Part shown: one piece after another, positions 34,949 through 45,133 of the stretch | Numbering within the stretch: position 1 is the stretch's first letter | How the letters are laid out: each line of letters begins with the position of its first letter | NCBI GenBank assembly: GCA_900073065.1 | Contig: FJOG01000027.1 | Span: forward strand, 1 to 55,284 | Direction of reading: 5' to 3' | Source of the DNA: Phialocephala subalpina | Lineage: Eukaryota; Ascomycota; Leotiomycetes; Helotiales; Mollisiaceae | Length of the DNA stretch: 55,284 nucleotides | The notes under the pieces: generated by a model | Databases searched by the model: none | What the model was told of the DNA's origin: nothing | The model's input: the letters and a program-made list of their open reading frames with translations, nothing else | Program-made: the position numbers and the translations under genes

Positions 34949-37099
34949 TCATGACTGGTATGATGCTCCCCATTTCTCCAAAAGCTGTCCTTTCGTTAAA
35001 TAGACCGTGCTGACCTTTTGCAGCAGATCGTCAACAGCTATCTCAGCATACACGTACGCCGCAGCCGGCTTGCCTATCCGCGCCAAGTTCTCCTGAATCG
35101 AAGCAGGACTTGTTCTATGAACTCCTGGACGTGGCTGCAATATGATCGGATTGGGCGGCACGCTCCTATCCAAAGTGTTGTAGTGAGGTGTCGGTAATCT
35201 GTCAAACAACTTTCTGCTGTCATTCAGGCGGGCCGTTGCTGAATCGACATCCTGGTGCAGGCTTTGAAACGAGAAAGGTTTCCCCTTCTTGACAAGATCT
35301 TTCAACGCACCAATAACTATCTTCGTGAATGATGCCGGACCAGCAAATGTGGATTGCTCCCGAGAACACGCCGACAAGATCTCGTTCCTGCTAGCTGTCA
35401 CAGCTTTTGCTGCTGTCGCGGCATAGTAGCAATCGAGAATCTGCGCGACATCACACTCCGAGGTATCGAGCAGATTGTCAACAATACGAGACCATGACAG
35501 TGTCTCTGCGCTACCTCCACTCGGTCTACCGCTGCTGTGGGCAAGTTAGCTACTTCGAATGAAACATGGGTTTTTACACGTACGACCACACAGCTCTGTC
35601 GCCGTTTGGATGAGTGTCTTTTCCATGGCCACTGTAAAGGACGGTCAAAAGATCCTCTGTGCCGAGAGCACTGCCTCTCGAGTACTTGCTTTTACTACTT
35701 CCGTTTACTAATTCTTTGATCTTGTTCTCTAGCTCTTTCTGGCCCGACTTTTCAGGACCTCTCCCGACTGGTATTCGAAAGGTTGACTCAATGGCAAAGC
35801 CGAAATCTTCCCTAAAAATGTTCGTCAAATCAATCAGGTCTTTCTCAATATCATCTTCTGGGTCAAAGCCTGTATAATCCCAGACGAGAGGAAGTACGAG
35901 AACTCGGTTGTACTCCCCGTGGCGTGTATCCTGGAGTCTTTGCCAGCCATCGTCTTGATTCAATTTCCCAACCAGGTCTTGGAGCTGCTTCTCCATTTCC
36001 TCGTTATCTCCAGCCTTGAAGGACTGGCTTGCGATCGGCGACCGAACCTTGTGGCAGATACTAGCCAGACATACCGGAGCACCCTTTCCAATCCAACTGC
36101 AAAAGTCCTCTTGGTCAAGAGCTTCGGGTTTGGTAATCGATACTACCAGTGTGAATCCCTAGACCTTGGTGGACTGGTCTACACCCGAGTATTCATAAGT
36201 TGGATCGGTAAACTTGACTGCCTTGATAATCGACGGCGCCTTCATTGCCCACGCTTTGAGTTGGGTTTCTGTATCGGCATTGAAAGCCTCTTTGAATGAG
36301 GCTTGCAGAAGAATTGCGGTTCCTTTATTGGCATCTGCGCGCAGAAGGGCGATGCTAGACTGGTTCGGACTGCCAAGATTGGTATAATAGGGCGAGTGCC
36401 TCATCGTTTTTGCCAAGTCTGATACCAATCGGTTCAAAGTGAAGGATGCTTCTCGAATGGATTGAAGCTCTTGACTGAAAGATACTAGAAAATGATGTTT
36501 GTCCTCTGGAATTCTTGGAGGTGCCGAGACGATCTCCATCCTTTTTCTTCCTCCCCGTAGGTTGTCCTCGCTGTTCTTCGATGAGGCCCGGAGATCTGGG
36601 TCCGCACCATACTCACAGTCAGTGACAAGAATCACATCAGGCTGGCAAGACTCGAGCTTTTCTTGGAAGTAAAGCCAGTCAACCTCGATCGAATTGTTTA
36701 GTTCTTGCCTCGCTCTGCTACTTCGGGTCAGAAATTTCTCGTATGGAAGGTTGATTGTGCATACGGCATCCACATTTGTCTCTTCTTTTTGATACAAGCA
36801 TTACCAATGTAACACACGAGCAAAAGTGACGACGGGTTGTTTGCAGCATCAATGAACAGTTGAAGTTGCTCTTCCAAGAATTCTCCGGTATCTTGAAGAG
36901 GCACTTCGCATACCTCTGTTTGGAAACCATATGTTTTCCCAAGCACTGACTCTAGGTCAGCGATTCCAACGGCTGGGGCATCTTGCCAAGTCAAAATGAG
37001 AGCTCTGTAGCTGAGATATCTTTTTGCGTGTGTATTTGACCTTCTAGCGAAGTGCACCGCTAAATTCGCATTCGCCGAAGTGAAAAGTGACGCTGCCAT
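34949..37099 (-). CDS. Tandem caspase-like protein: degenerate first module, complete second; in-frame TAG
   Basis: Exons 37099-36765, 36717-35584 and 35534-34949 sum to 685 codons in one frame, broken by a TAG at 36161-36159. Module 1 starts YRALILTWQDAPAVGIADLESVL and has CYIGNA where caspase-like proteins carry Y.GHG, so the catalytic His is lost, while DVILVTDCEYGAD still has the Asp-Cys. Module 2 has RVLVLPLVWDYTGFDPEDDIEKDL, LLTVLYSGHG and, after an intron, DVAQILDCYYAA: both His and Cys are kept. The frame is open on both sides of the TAG, with no ATG until 35996. A 60-nt intron (about 36218-36159, GTCAAG...TCTAG) would remove it in frame, but its signals are weak. Otherwise it is a nonsense change or the boundary of two genes. 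Such proteins are expected to act in regulated cell death. An upstream in-frame ATG at 37171 is possible. Confidence 0.7.
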
Positions 37100-37906
37100 G
37101 TTAAGGAGGGGCGATGAAGTTAAAAGATTCCGATTTGCGAGTTTCCTTGAAGGATAATCTAGTAGCTGCAATACTCTAAAGCACTCTAGCCCGTTATTTT
37201 TGGGGGGCTGTGATCAAGTTATAGTCCATACGGAGCCGCGAGTTGAAGGCTCTGACAGCCCAGATTCGACAAAAGCCTCACGTCTCGTGAGCATCATTGT
37301 ACCCCATGGGGCTGAAACGTAGAGCGCTGCCTATTTTTTTGCCATTGCAGATGGTGTACGACTGTGGCTACTCATTGGATATGTAAACGCTTTGGGCATG
37401 TTGGGCGTTAAATGGTAAGCCTCACAAGCAGCCTTATGCTTCCGTACGTATACACGACCTCTTTGTACTCTTCTCCAGGTCTCGGCGGGCAAAGTGGGGC
37501 TTTGATTTTCCCATGCCGTGCTCAACGGTAGACGTTTACAATTCGTTCTTGCATCGCCATCGTCAGCCATCACTCGGCAGCCTCGGGCACGAATGCTGTT
37601 CTGATTGACGGCTGAGCCTGATCTGATGTCTTTCCGCATGCTTGGAATTTTCAAGCACACATTCTTTCTACATCCTTTCTCAGCCTCCTATGATCATTCT
37701 TCAATATCCGTCGAAAAGACTATACTTTGTTGCTGTGGGGAAGCATAAAGCATCGCCTTGTTGTCCACGATTTCTGGATGGGCAGGTTAGTGACGAGCTT
37801 GCTTCTTGATGACACTAACTCTCCTCCATCGTCGCCCAATATCTCCTCACATCAATCACCTAATCACTGCCGCTCGAGCAACGTCTATAACACCTAGAGC
37901 AACACG

Positions 37907-39094
37907 ATGGTCCTCCCTCAAGCTACGATAATGATAGTTGGTTCCCTCCACATGGATTCCATCTACCAAGTTCATAACCACATTCGTCCACACGACCACG
38001 TCAATCCCAAAGGCATCACGATGCCTGGCGGACATGGTGGAAACCAAGCTGTGGCTTGCAGACGCATGAGCCGTCACAAGCCAGTCGAAGGACAAGCGAG
38101 CGTTGGGCCAATACACGAGAGACAGTCCAATGCAGATGCTCACGACATCGAGATATCGGTATACATGGTCGGCATGGTGGGGAATGATAAAGATGGGTTA
38201 AGGGTCAAGGAGGCCCTCACTCTCAACGGCGTCAATATCGATGATGTGAAGACTACCGACGAGGAATCAACAGGCACGGCTCATATCACTGTGGACAGAT
38301 TTGGGGAAGCCATAGTCATCAGCGATGCGAAAGCCAACGACAAGTTGACCTCTGATATAATTCCGGACCTTTCACAACCGCTCCACCTCTTGCTAGTCCA
38401 ACTCGAGGTTCCTATCGAGACAACACAATATGTCATCCAGCTCGCCCGAGAACAACAGCCTCCTGTCCCAGTGATACTCAACCCCGCTCCAGCTCCGGAT
38501 CCAGGTACACAGATACCTCGAGATCTATACCAAGTCGACTACCTCATTGTCAACGCCCAACAAGCCTGCAAGCTCCGCGGCCATGGAAATAAAGACGCGA
38601 AAGCTCGTAAACCACTAGACTTCGAAGCCGACTGTCGCCACTTTCACCACGAAGGCGCCCGCTGCGTAATAATCACTCTCGGCGAACGCGGCGCCATCGC
38701 CTCAGAAGTCGAAAGACATCGCTCTAACCGCGTAAAAATAACCCACCACCCGGCTCTCCAGATCCAGGAAGGAGTTAAAGATGAAACTGGGGCGAGTGAT
38801 GCGTTTATAGGCGCTTTTGCAGTTGAGATTTTGAGGCAGAAGAAAAGTGGGGAGAAGGAGGACGTGGTAAAGGCGATGGAGTGGGGGATTATGGCAGGGG
38901 CGTGTGCGGTTGCGAAATTGGGCAGTTTGGAGAGTGTGCCGTGGAGGGATGAGGTGCTTGAGAGGGAGGGGAGAGAGGATGGGTTTGATGGGGTGGTGGT
39001 GGATAGTTTGGTTGAGGGGAGTGTGGGTTTGAGGGTGAGTAACAGGGGTGGGAATGCGGGAGGGGGAGGGGGAGAGAGTGTTGATATTGATTAG
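37907..39094 (+). CDS. PfkB-family carbohydrate kinase, ribokinase-like
   Basis: A single exon of 395 residues. The start MVLPQATIMIVGSLHMDSIYQV matches the ribokinase opening, and MPGGHGGNQAVA the GG.G.NQA substrate motif. YMVGMVGNDKDG, GTAHITVDRFGEAIVI and LLVQLEVPIETT are in place. The C-terminal PfkB signature is DETGASDAFIGAFAVEIL, with the catalytic Asp kept (GASD instead of the usual GAGD). VIITLGERGA precedes it. The protein should phosphorylate ribose or a related sugar with ATP in the cytosol. An insert of about 30 residues after the GGHGGNQA motif and a Gly-rich C-terminus are lineage-specific. The 5' side (37100-37906) has no gene. Confidence 0.9.
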   Translation: MVLPQATIMIVGSLHMDSIYQVHNHIRPHDHVNPKGITMPGGHGGNQAVACRRMSRHKPVEGQASVGPIHERQSNADAHDIEISVYMVGMVGNDKDGLRVKEALTLNGVNIDDVKTTDEESTGTAHITVDRFGEAIVISDAKANDKLTSDIIPDLSQPLHLLLVQLEVPIETTQYVIQLAREQQPPVPVILNPAPAPDPGTQIPRDLYQVDYLIVNAQQACKLRGHGNKDAKARKPLDFEADCRHFHHEGARCVIITLGERGAIASEVERHRSNRVKITHHPALQIQEGVKDETGASDAFIGAFAVEILRQKKSGEKEDVVKAMEWGIMAGACAVAKLGSLESVPWRDEVLEREGREDGFDGVVVDSLVEGSVGLRVSNRGGNAGGGGGESVDID

Positions 39095-41019
39095 TTGTAA
39101 CTTTTGAGATACCTTTTGGCGTGATTAATTGCATTGAACTGAGTCTAACCCATTGTGGTTTTTCATAAAGCATATCAGCTTGGATGATAGTAAGTGTCGG
39201 AATGTTTGAGATGGGATCAATGTTCTAGGTAAGTTGAAAGTCCCAAAGCGGTTGAATGTGGAAGGGAGGTCAAATGTCCCCAAAAGACGTCTGTCTATGT
39301 TCCAGTCTTCAAACGAGGTGCTTGCACCTTTATCTCCATCATTGCCAGTTGGGTCTGACCCTCCTTTTCCCTCTACCTCCCGCTTCAAAACTCCAAGTTG
39401 CAAGATCTCGTCTGGTTAATATCATCTCATGATCTCATCTCAATCCAATCCAATCTTCTCCTCCAAAGAGTCCAGACGATAATGTGTGGACTCTACAAGC
39501 GACCCAAACCAAGGTCAACAGCGCCGCGACGAAGAGAACTGTATCTATGGGGCCGGGAGCTGAGTTCATGGTAAGAAATTTCTGAGGGCTGTGGTAGTGT
39601 GGATTGGTGAGGATTCGAGGAAAGAAAGGATGGGGTGTTGATTTGCGATTGGAAGGAGGGATGGGGAACCTTTGGGGAGATGAGAGTGGTGAACTTTCAC
39701 TTGATAATGTTCTTTGTTTGTGTCATTGTAAGGTATTGGGTGAGATCTTCCGAGGTAGTGGTCTTTGTGCTGTCCCTAAACATCCTAGGTCGGATCTTGA
39801 AAGAAAAGCTTTCTGGGCGCACCGAGTTTCTTCTAGGTATCCTTTACTTGGTGCATTGCAATGTCTCGATGGTCGAATAAGGATTCTCAGGACTGAGAAG
39901 ATATAGGCGATTGCAAAACCGGCTTACCCTCACGCATTTAGCGTTTTTTCAAGGCGGCCTGAATCTTGCTAGCCAAGAATAGTTAGCGTAACATAGGGAT
40001 TCTAGAAATAGATCTTTTGTAACTGCAAACATAGAAACGCTTTATAATCCTTAGTAAAAAATTTTCATTATATTTGTTTTTATTAACTCTAACTAGCCTT
40101 AACGATGTTATTATACCCAGGATCTTCGTCGACTAAGCCGCAGCCGGGTAGTGCAGATCGGGCAGCGCAGAACTACTCTCCCGCATTTCGAGCTAGCGAC
40201 ACGGTTTCAAAAGGACGTCCCACAAAGTCATCTTTAATCAAGTTATTCTTCGATTACGATATTACCGATGGTCAATTTCGAATTCTACGAAGCCCTATTC
40301 ACTATGAAAGGTCTCCCGCGCATCTATAACAAGCCTCATCGACCACCACTACAAGCTTCGTAAGCATCAACAAACCTCATCAACCACTTATACAAGCTTC
40401 GTGATAAACCTCTACGATCACGATCAAGGCTTCACTTTGTAAGTTAGGAGCTTCGATCTTATCCCAACCTATACACAAAATGTTCATACCAGGTCGCAAG
40501 ACAGCTTAGATTCCTGCCTCCTATCTCGAACACTCCCTGAATATTCGAATGAAATATACGCTAAAATGTCCAATTGCTGGGAACCATATCACGATATGCT
40601 ATTCGATATGATCATATGATTATCCGGGAGGTGCATCGGTTCCAGGGAGGTCCGAATCCGGCTCTGAGTGCTAGAGAATTGTGAGATGGTCTTCTTGCCC
40701 GATCCTTTGCATGGAAGCTCGTTGCGACTACCGCTACAGCCAACCAGCACTTGGTTGTCTTCGAAGCCTGCCTGCAAAATATCCGGAACTGCGAGCTAGT
40801 ACACTGTTTAATTTTCTACTACGGTGGATGTTAGATTTCAACCGTCTATATTAAAGTCCCATATAAAAGACGCAGCACAAAGGTAGAAAAGATCCAAAGA
40901 TTCTATGAATCGAAATACATGGTACAAATGCATGTGATCGCACGCAACGTCGACTGTAATCAAATCAAATAAGAGAAATTTGCAAAGGAACCCCTCTCTG
41001 CAGCTGCTTATACGGCAGT
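39095..41019. other. Intergenic, 1.9 kb, containing the left inverted repeat
   Basis: No gene can be supported. Short frames at 39604-39906 and 40105-40329 have no recognisable motif. The left arm of the inverted repeat described separately lies at 39911-40060. Confidence 0.45.
39911..40060 (+). repeat. Left arm of a long inverted repeat
   Basis: It begins with TTGCAAAACCGGCTT (39911-39925), which recurs exactly, inverted, at 46390-46404. The next 12 bases remain similar (ACCCTCACGC versus CCCTTCACACGC), and after a diverged part the arm matches again at GTTAGCGTAACATAGGGATT and GAAATAGATCTTTTG (39982-40019). The arms are about 6.5 kb apart and enclose the ankyrin and C2H2 genes. Confidence 0.7.
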
Positions 41020-43676
41020 CTAACTACTATACCAAGCAGAAGGAGCAGCATTAACATCGGCACCAGCAGCCACGAGCTTTTCCATAATCGTTTTATAGCC
41101 CCTCTCCGCAGCTACTTGTAGAGCAGTCTGACCCCAACGACCAGGAGAAGCATTAACATTAGCACCAGCAGCTATAAGTTTCTCCATGATCGTTTCATGG
41201 CCCCCGAATACAGCTGCTTGTAGGGCAGTCCGACCACTATAATCAAGAGAAGGAGTAGCATTAACATCGGCACCAGCAGCCATAAGTTTCTCCACAATCG
41301 TTTCATAGCCCCTCCCTGCAGCTGCTTGTAGAGCAGTCTGACCCCAACGACCAAGAGAAGCATTAACATCAGCACCAGCAGCCACGAGCTTCTCTACAAT
41401 CACTGCATGGCCANNNNNNNNNNNNNNNNNNNNNNNNNNNNNNNNNNNNNNNNNNNNNNNNNNNNNNNNNNNNNNNNNNNNNNNNNNNNNNNNNNNNNNN
41501 NNNNNNNNNNNNNNNNNNNNNNNNNNNNNNNNNNNNNNNNNNNNNNNNNNNNNNNNNNNNNNNNNNNNNNNNNNNNNNNNNNNNNNNNNNNNNNNNNNNN
41601 NNNNNNNNNNNNNNNNNNNNNNNNNNNNNNNNNNNNNNNNNNNNNNNNNNNNNNNNNNNNNNNNNNNNNNNNNNNNNNNNNNNNNNNNNNNNNNNNNNNN
41701 NNNNNNNNNNNNNNNNNNNNNNNNNNNNNNNNNNNNNNNNNNNNNNNNNNNNNNNNNNNNNNNNNNNNNNNNNNNNNNNNNNNNNNNNNNNNNNNNNNNN
41801 NNNNNNNNNNNNNNNNNNNNNNNNNNNNNNNNNNNNNNNNNNNNNNNNNNNNNNNNNNNNNNNNNNNNNNNNNNNNNNNNNNNNNNNNNNNNNNNNNNNN
41901 NNNNNNNNNNNNNNNNNNNNNNNNNNNNNNNNNNNNNNNNNNNNNNNNNNNNNNNNNNNNNNNNNNNNNNNNNNNNNNNNNNNNNNNNNNNNNNNNNNNN
42001 NNNNNNNNNNNNNNNNNNNNNNNNNNNNNNNNNNNNNNNNNNNNNNNNNNNNNNNNNNNNNNNNNNNNNNNNNNNNNNNNNNNNNNNNNNNNNNNNNNNN
42101 NNNNNNNNNNNNNNNNNNNNNNNNNNNNNNNNNNNNNNNNNNNNNNNNNNNNNNNNNNNNNNNNNNNNNNNNNNNNNNNNNNNNNNNNNNNNNNNNNNNN
42201 NNNNNNNNNNNNNNNNNNNNNNNNNNNNNNNNNNNNNNNNNNNNNNNNNNNNNNNNNNNNNNNNNNNNNNNNNNNNNNNNNNNNNNNNNNNNNNNNNNNN
42301 NNCCCCAATGTCTAGAAGGAGAAGCATTAACATTAGCACTAGCCGCTACGAGCTTCTCTACAATTACTGCATGGCCATTCTCTGCAGCTGCTTGTAGGGC
42401 AGTCCGACCCCAACGACCAGAAGGAGAAGCATTAACATTAGCACCAGCAGCCACGAGCTTCTCTACAATCACTGCATGGCCCTTCTCTGCAGCTGCTTGT
42501 AGGGCGGTCCGATCCCAACGACCAGAAGGAGAAGCATTAACATTAGCACCAGCAGCCACGAGCTTCTCCACAATCGCTTCGTAGCCCCCGAATACAGCTT
42601 CTTGTAAGTCCGAGTCCGTTGGTTTACAGCCAGCAGTTAGGAGCACATCTACTACTGCTTCGTGATCCCTCTTTACAGCTGCTCGTAGTGCTGTCTTGTA
42701 ATGATTCCGGCTGTCTATGGAAGTAGATGATGGCTTTGGTCTACCAACACTATCAGCCCCTGCGGCCAGCAGTGTCGCCACAACTGCACTGTGCCCGTTC
42801 GTAACAGCCCGGTATAGTGCAGTCCTTTGGCCATTGTCTAGTGTATCCACGTCTGTATCGAGCTCTACTAGTCGGTCCACTAGTAGGCGTACAATTCCTT
42901 CATTGCCGGAACTGGAGATGTCATGGAGCACCGTGTTGCCATCCTTATTTCTCTCTATAATGCTAGTTCCAGCACTATATTGTATAAGAAGCTGTAAAAT
43001 CGCTTCATTCCCGGTCTTGGCTGCATAGTAAAGGGCTGTCATGTTGTTGTTATCCTTAGCCTCGATATCGATGCCCGCATCTAATAGCACTTGTATCATC
43101 TCCAAATTCCCGTTCAGCGCAGCGACATGTAGTGATGTCTGCCCTGTGTCATTTCTCTCTGCAATGTCTGCCCCATTCTGTAGCAATAACATCACCATTG
43201 AGATATTGCCACTCTGGACAGCTTTCATGAAGCTCAGACGTTCTGTCGAAGTCTTCTGTTCCTTCAGGCACTTCTCATAGACAACCTGAACCTCACCTTG
43301 CATACCCTGTTGTTCTGTGACGTTCTGCCCCCCATGCGCTTTGTGTATATGCTTCAAAAGATTGTCCCTTCGCAAGGCGCCTTTGAAATGGCAGTCGGGC
43401 CATTTACAGTAGAATTTCGTGTCGACCCGTCCGCCGTGTTTGGCTTTGTGCCGATCAAGGTCGTTTCTTAGAGCAAACCCTACCGAGCAGTGACCACAAC
43501 GGTATGGTTTCGTGTGGGTTTTACGATGGCGACTGAAGAAGAAGGTATAAGCCGACCGGACAAGTTCAAAATGGACCAGGGCAATACTTATACTGTCCGC
43601 GTGCAGCAAAAGATTTAGGGCATGATTCGCATCTGATTAACCCTTTGATTCGATTGTCTCTCTGTAGACTTGACAT
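41020..43676 (-). CDS. C2H2 zinc-finger/ankyrin-repeat protein with near-identical repeats, interrupted by an assembly gap
   Basis: Exon 1 (43676-43594, from MSSLQRDNRIKG) joins exon 2 (from 43532) over a 61-nt intron, which rebuilds a finger CESC...F...HRHRKTH. Two more C2H2 fingers follow (CGHCSVGF...H.AKH and CKWPDC...HIHKAH). The rest is ankyrin repeats, first divergent (TGQTSLHVAALNGNLEMIQVLLDAG), then almost identical 35-residue units (GR.GRTALQAAAE.GHAVIVEKLVAAGANVNASPS) with a 105-base DNA period (42303, 42408, 42513). The N gap lies in this array. The frame changes across it, so its length of 889 is not exact. After the gap, repeats continue to a stop near 41020. N-terminal zinc fingers with C-terminal ankyrins occur in fungal receptor-like proteins, but no NACHT is present in what can be read. 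Confidence 0.8.
41414..42302. other. Assembly gap (889 N) inside the ankyrin array
   Basis: The unknown bases stand between repeat units of the same array. Collapse or failed assembly of near-identical units is the likely cause. The reading frames on the two sides do not agree for this gap size. Confidence 0.95.
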
Positions 43677-44157
43677 GATGTCTGTTGGATTCAAATTTGT
43701 ATCAGAGGACGTGGATGTGGCAATGCCAGTTCGGATGTTATTGACTGCAAATAGTAGACCGGTTGAAGACAAAAGGGTTTGAAATCGGGAATCATCGCTG
43801 CCTGATTTGAGCCAGATCTCTGCATGAGGCTTCCGCGATGCGATGCGATACGATACGGAAGCACTTTACACTGCAAGGTTAATCGTGTGTAGCCCCCTGC
43901 GTAAGAGGGCTGAGCTGATGCATGGGACTAATAAAGATGGAAGCTCGCTCAAACCTTCCATAATATTAAACAACCGACTGCCCCCTCTCAATTTTCCATT
44001 CAATTTCGCGGAGCCTATCCACCTCGACAGCATCCGAAATCCTCTCAACTTTTATTGATTGGTCGCCCGCTTTCGCCCCTTTCGCCCTCTTCCGCTTTTA
44101 TTCGTCGCCCCTATTTCGCACGCTCCCCTTATTTGTCGCCCTCTGGTTCAGGAAATT

Positions 44158-45133
44158 ATGCCGACAGCCAGTCACATCGATGCCTTCGGCCAACCAGCTA
44201 CTCATTGCAGCAATTGTTACGCCGGGTAAGATTTTTTTTTAACGCTAATGCGAGTATGCCTCCAGCTCAAACGGACTGTTCAACGACGAAGGATGCCATC
44301 GCGATGTCAACTCTTTCGTCACATCTCCCAGCCATAATGCCTCCCCCAATCAGGCACTTGCGGGGACTCCAGATGCGACCGCAACTGGAGATCAGCATAT
44401 CCCTATCTGGTCACCGAATTTGTTACCGAGTAATCGTGGATTTCAGCAGCAAGCTGTGAGCACTGCCAATAATGGATGGAATAATGAATGGAATCTCGAT
44501 GTCTCCTTTGCGCCTCCTGCATGGGATCCAGCTTCTCAGGGGCTTGCTCAAAGCTTGAGTCATGTGACACCAGGCTTCGGTCAACGCTTCATTCCCGCTT
44601 TGAGTTCGGCCGACTATCCCCCCGTGTATTCGAATGCCATCGCAAACGGTCAGCCTGACCCAACCCTCCAGTCTCCTGACTTTGGTGTCTACAATGACTT
44701 CGGCGTCATGCCTAATGGCTTCGCCGACCTCACTTCATTTACTCAGTGGGATGATTTGACAGCCACCGATCCTCAAGAGATTATGGCTAGCTTCAATCAG
44801 TTGCTTCTTCCTACCACTACCAGCATGCATGCCGCCCCGGCATTACCTACCAATGCTACCAGCATGTTCACTGCTCCTGCGGTGCCTCGTCCCATTGCCA
44901 GAAGGGTGACATCTCGACGTTCCAACGTTAATACCAACGCGCATACCTGTGGCTACGCTGGATGTGGGAAAATATTCGCCCGCCGGGGTGACCTCGTTCG
45001 ACATGGACAGCAGCATGGCGTCCCTCAGCACCCCTGCCTCATTCATGGGTGCAACCGTCGTGGTATTTGGGCTTTTTATCGCGCTGACAAGCTCCGTGAC
45101 CACCAGCGGAAGAAGCACGGGATAGCTATTTGA
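44158..45133 (+). CDS. C2H2 zinc-finger protein, probable transcription factor
   Basis: Exon 1 (44158-44225) joins exon 2 (44266-45133) over a 40-nt GTAAGA...CCAG intron with a long T-run and GCTAAT branch site; 311 residues. The N-terminal 230 residues are rich in N, Q, P, S and T, with no fold visible, as in activation regions. The C-terminus carries two fingers: CGYAGCGKIFARRGDLVRHGQQH and CLIHGCNRRGIWAFYRADKLRDHQRKKH, both of the C-x4-C or C-x5-C type. It is divergent from the ankyrin gene, with about 480 bases between, and lies in the interval enclosed by the inverted repeats. Targets cannot be inferred. Confidence 0.8.

Noticed and set aside
44158..45133. Starting the C2H2 gene at 44420
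   Set aside because: That start is a TTG. The frame continues upstream through a 40-nt intron to a proper ATG at 44158.
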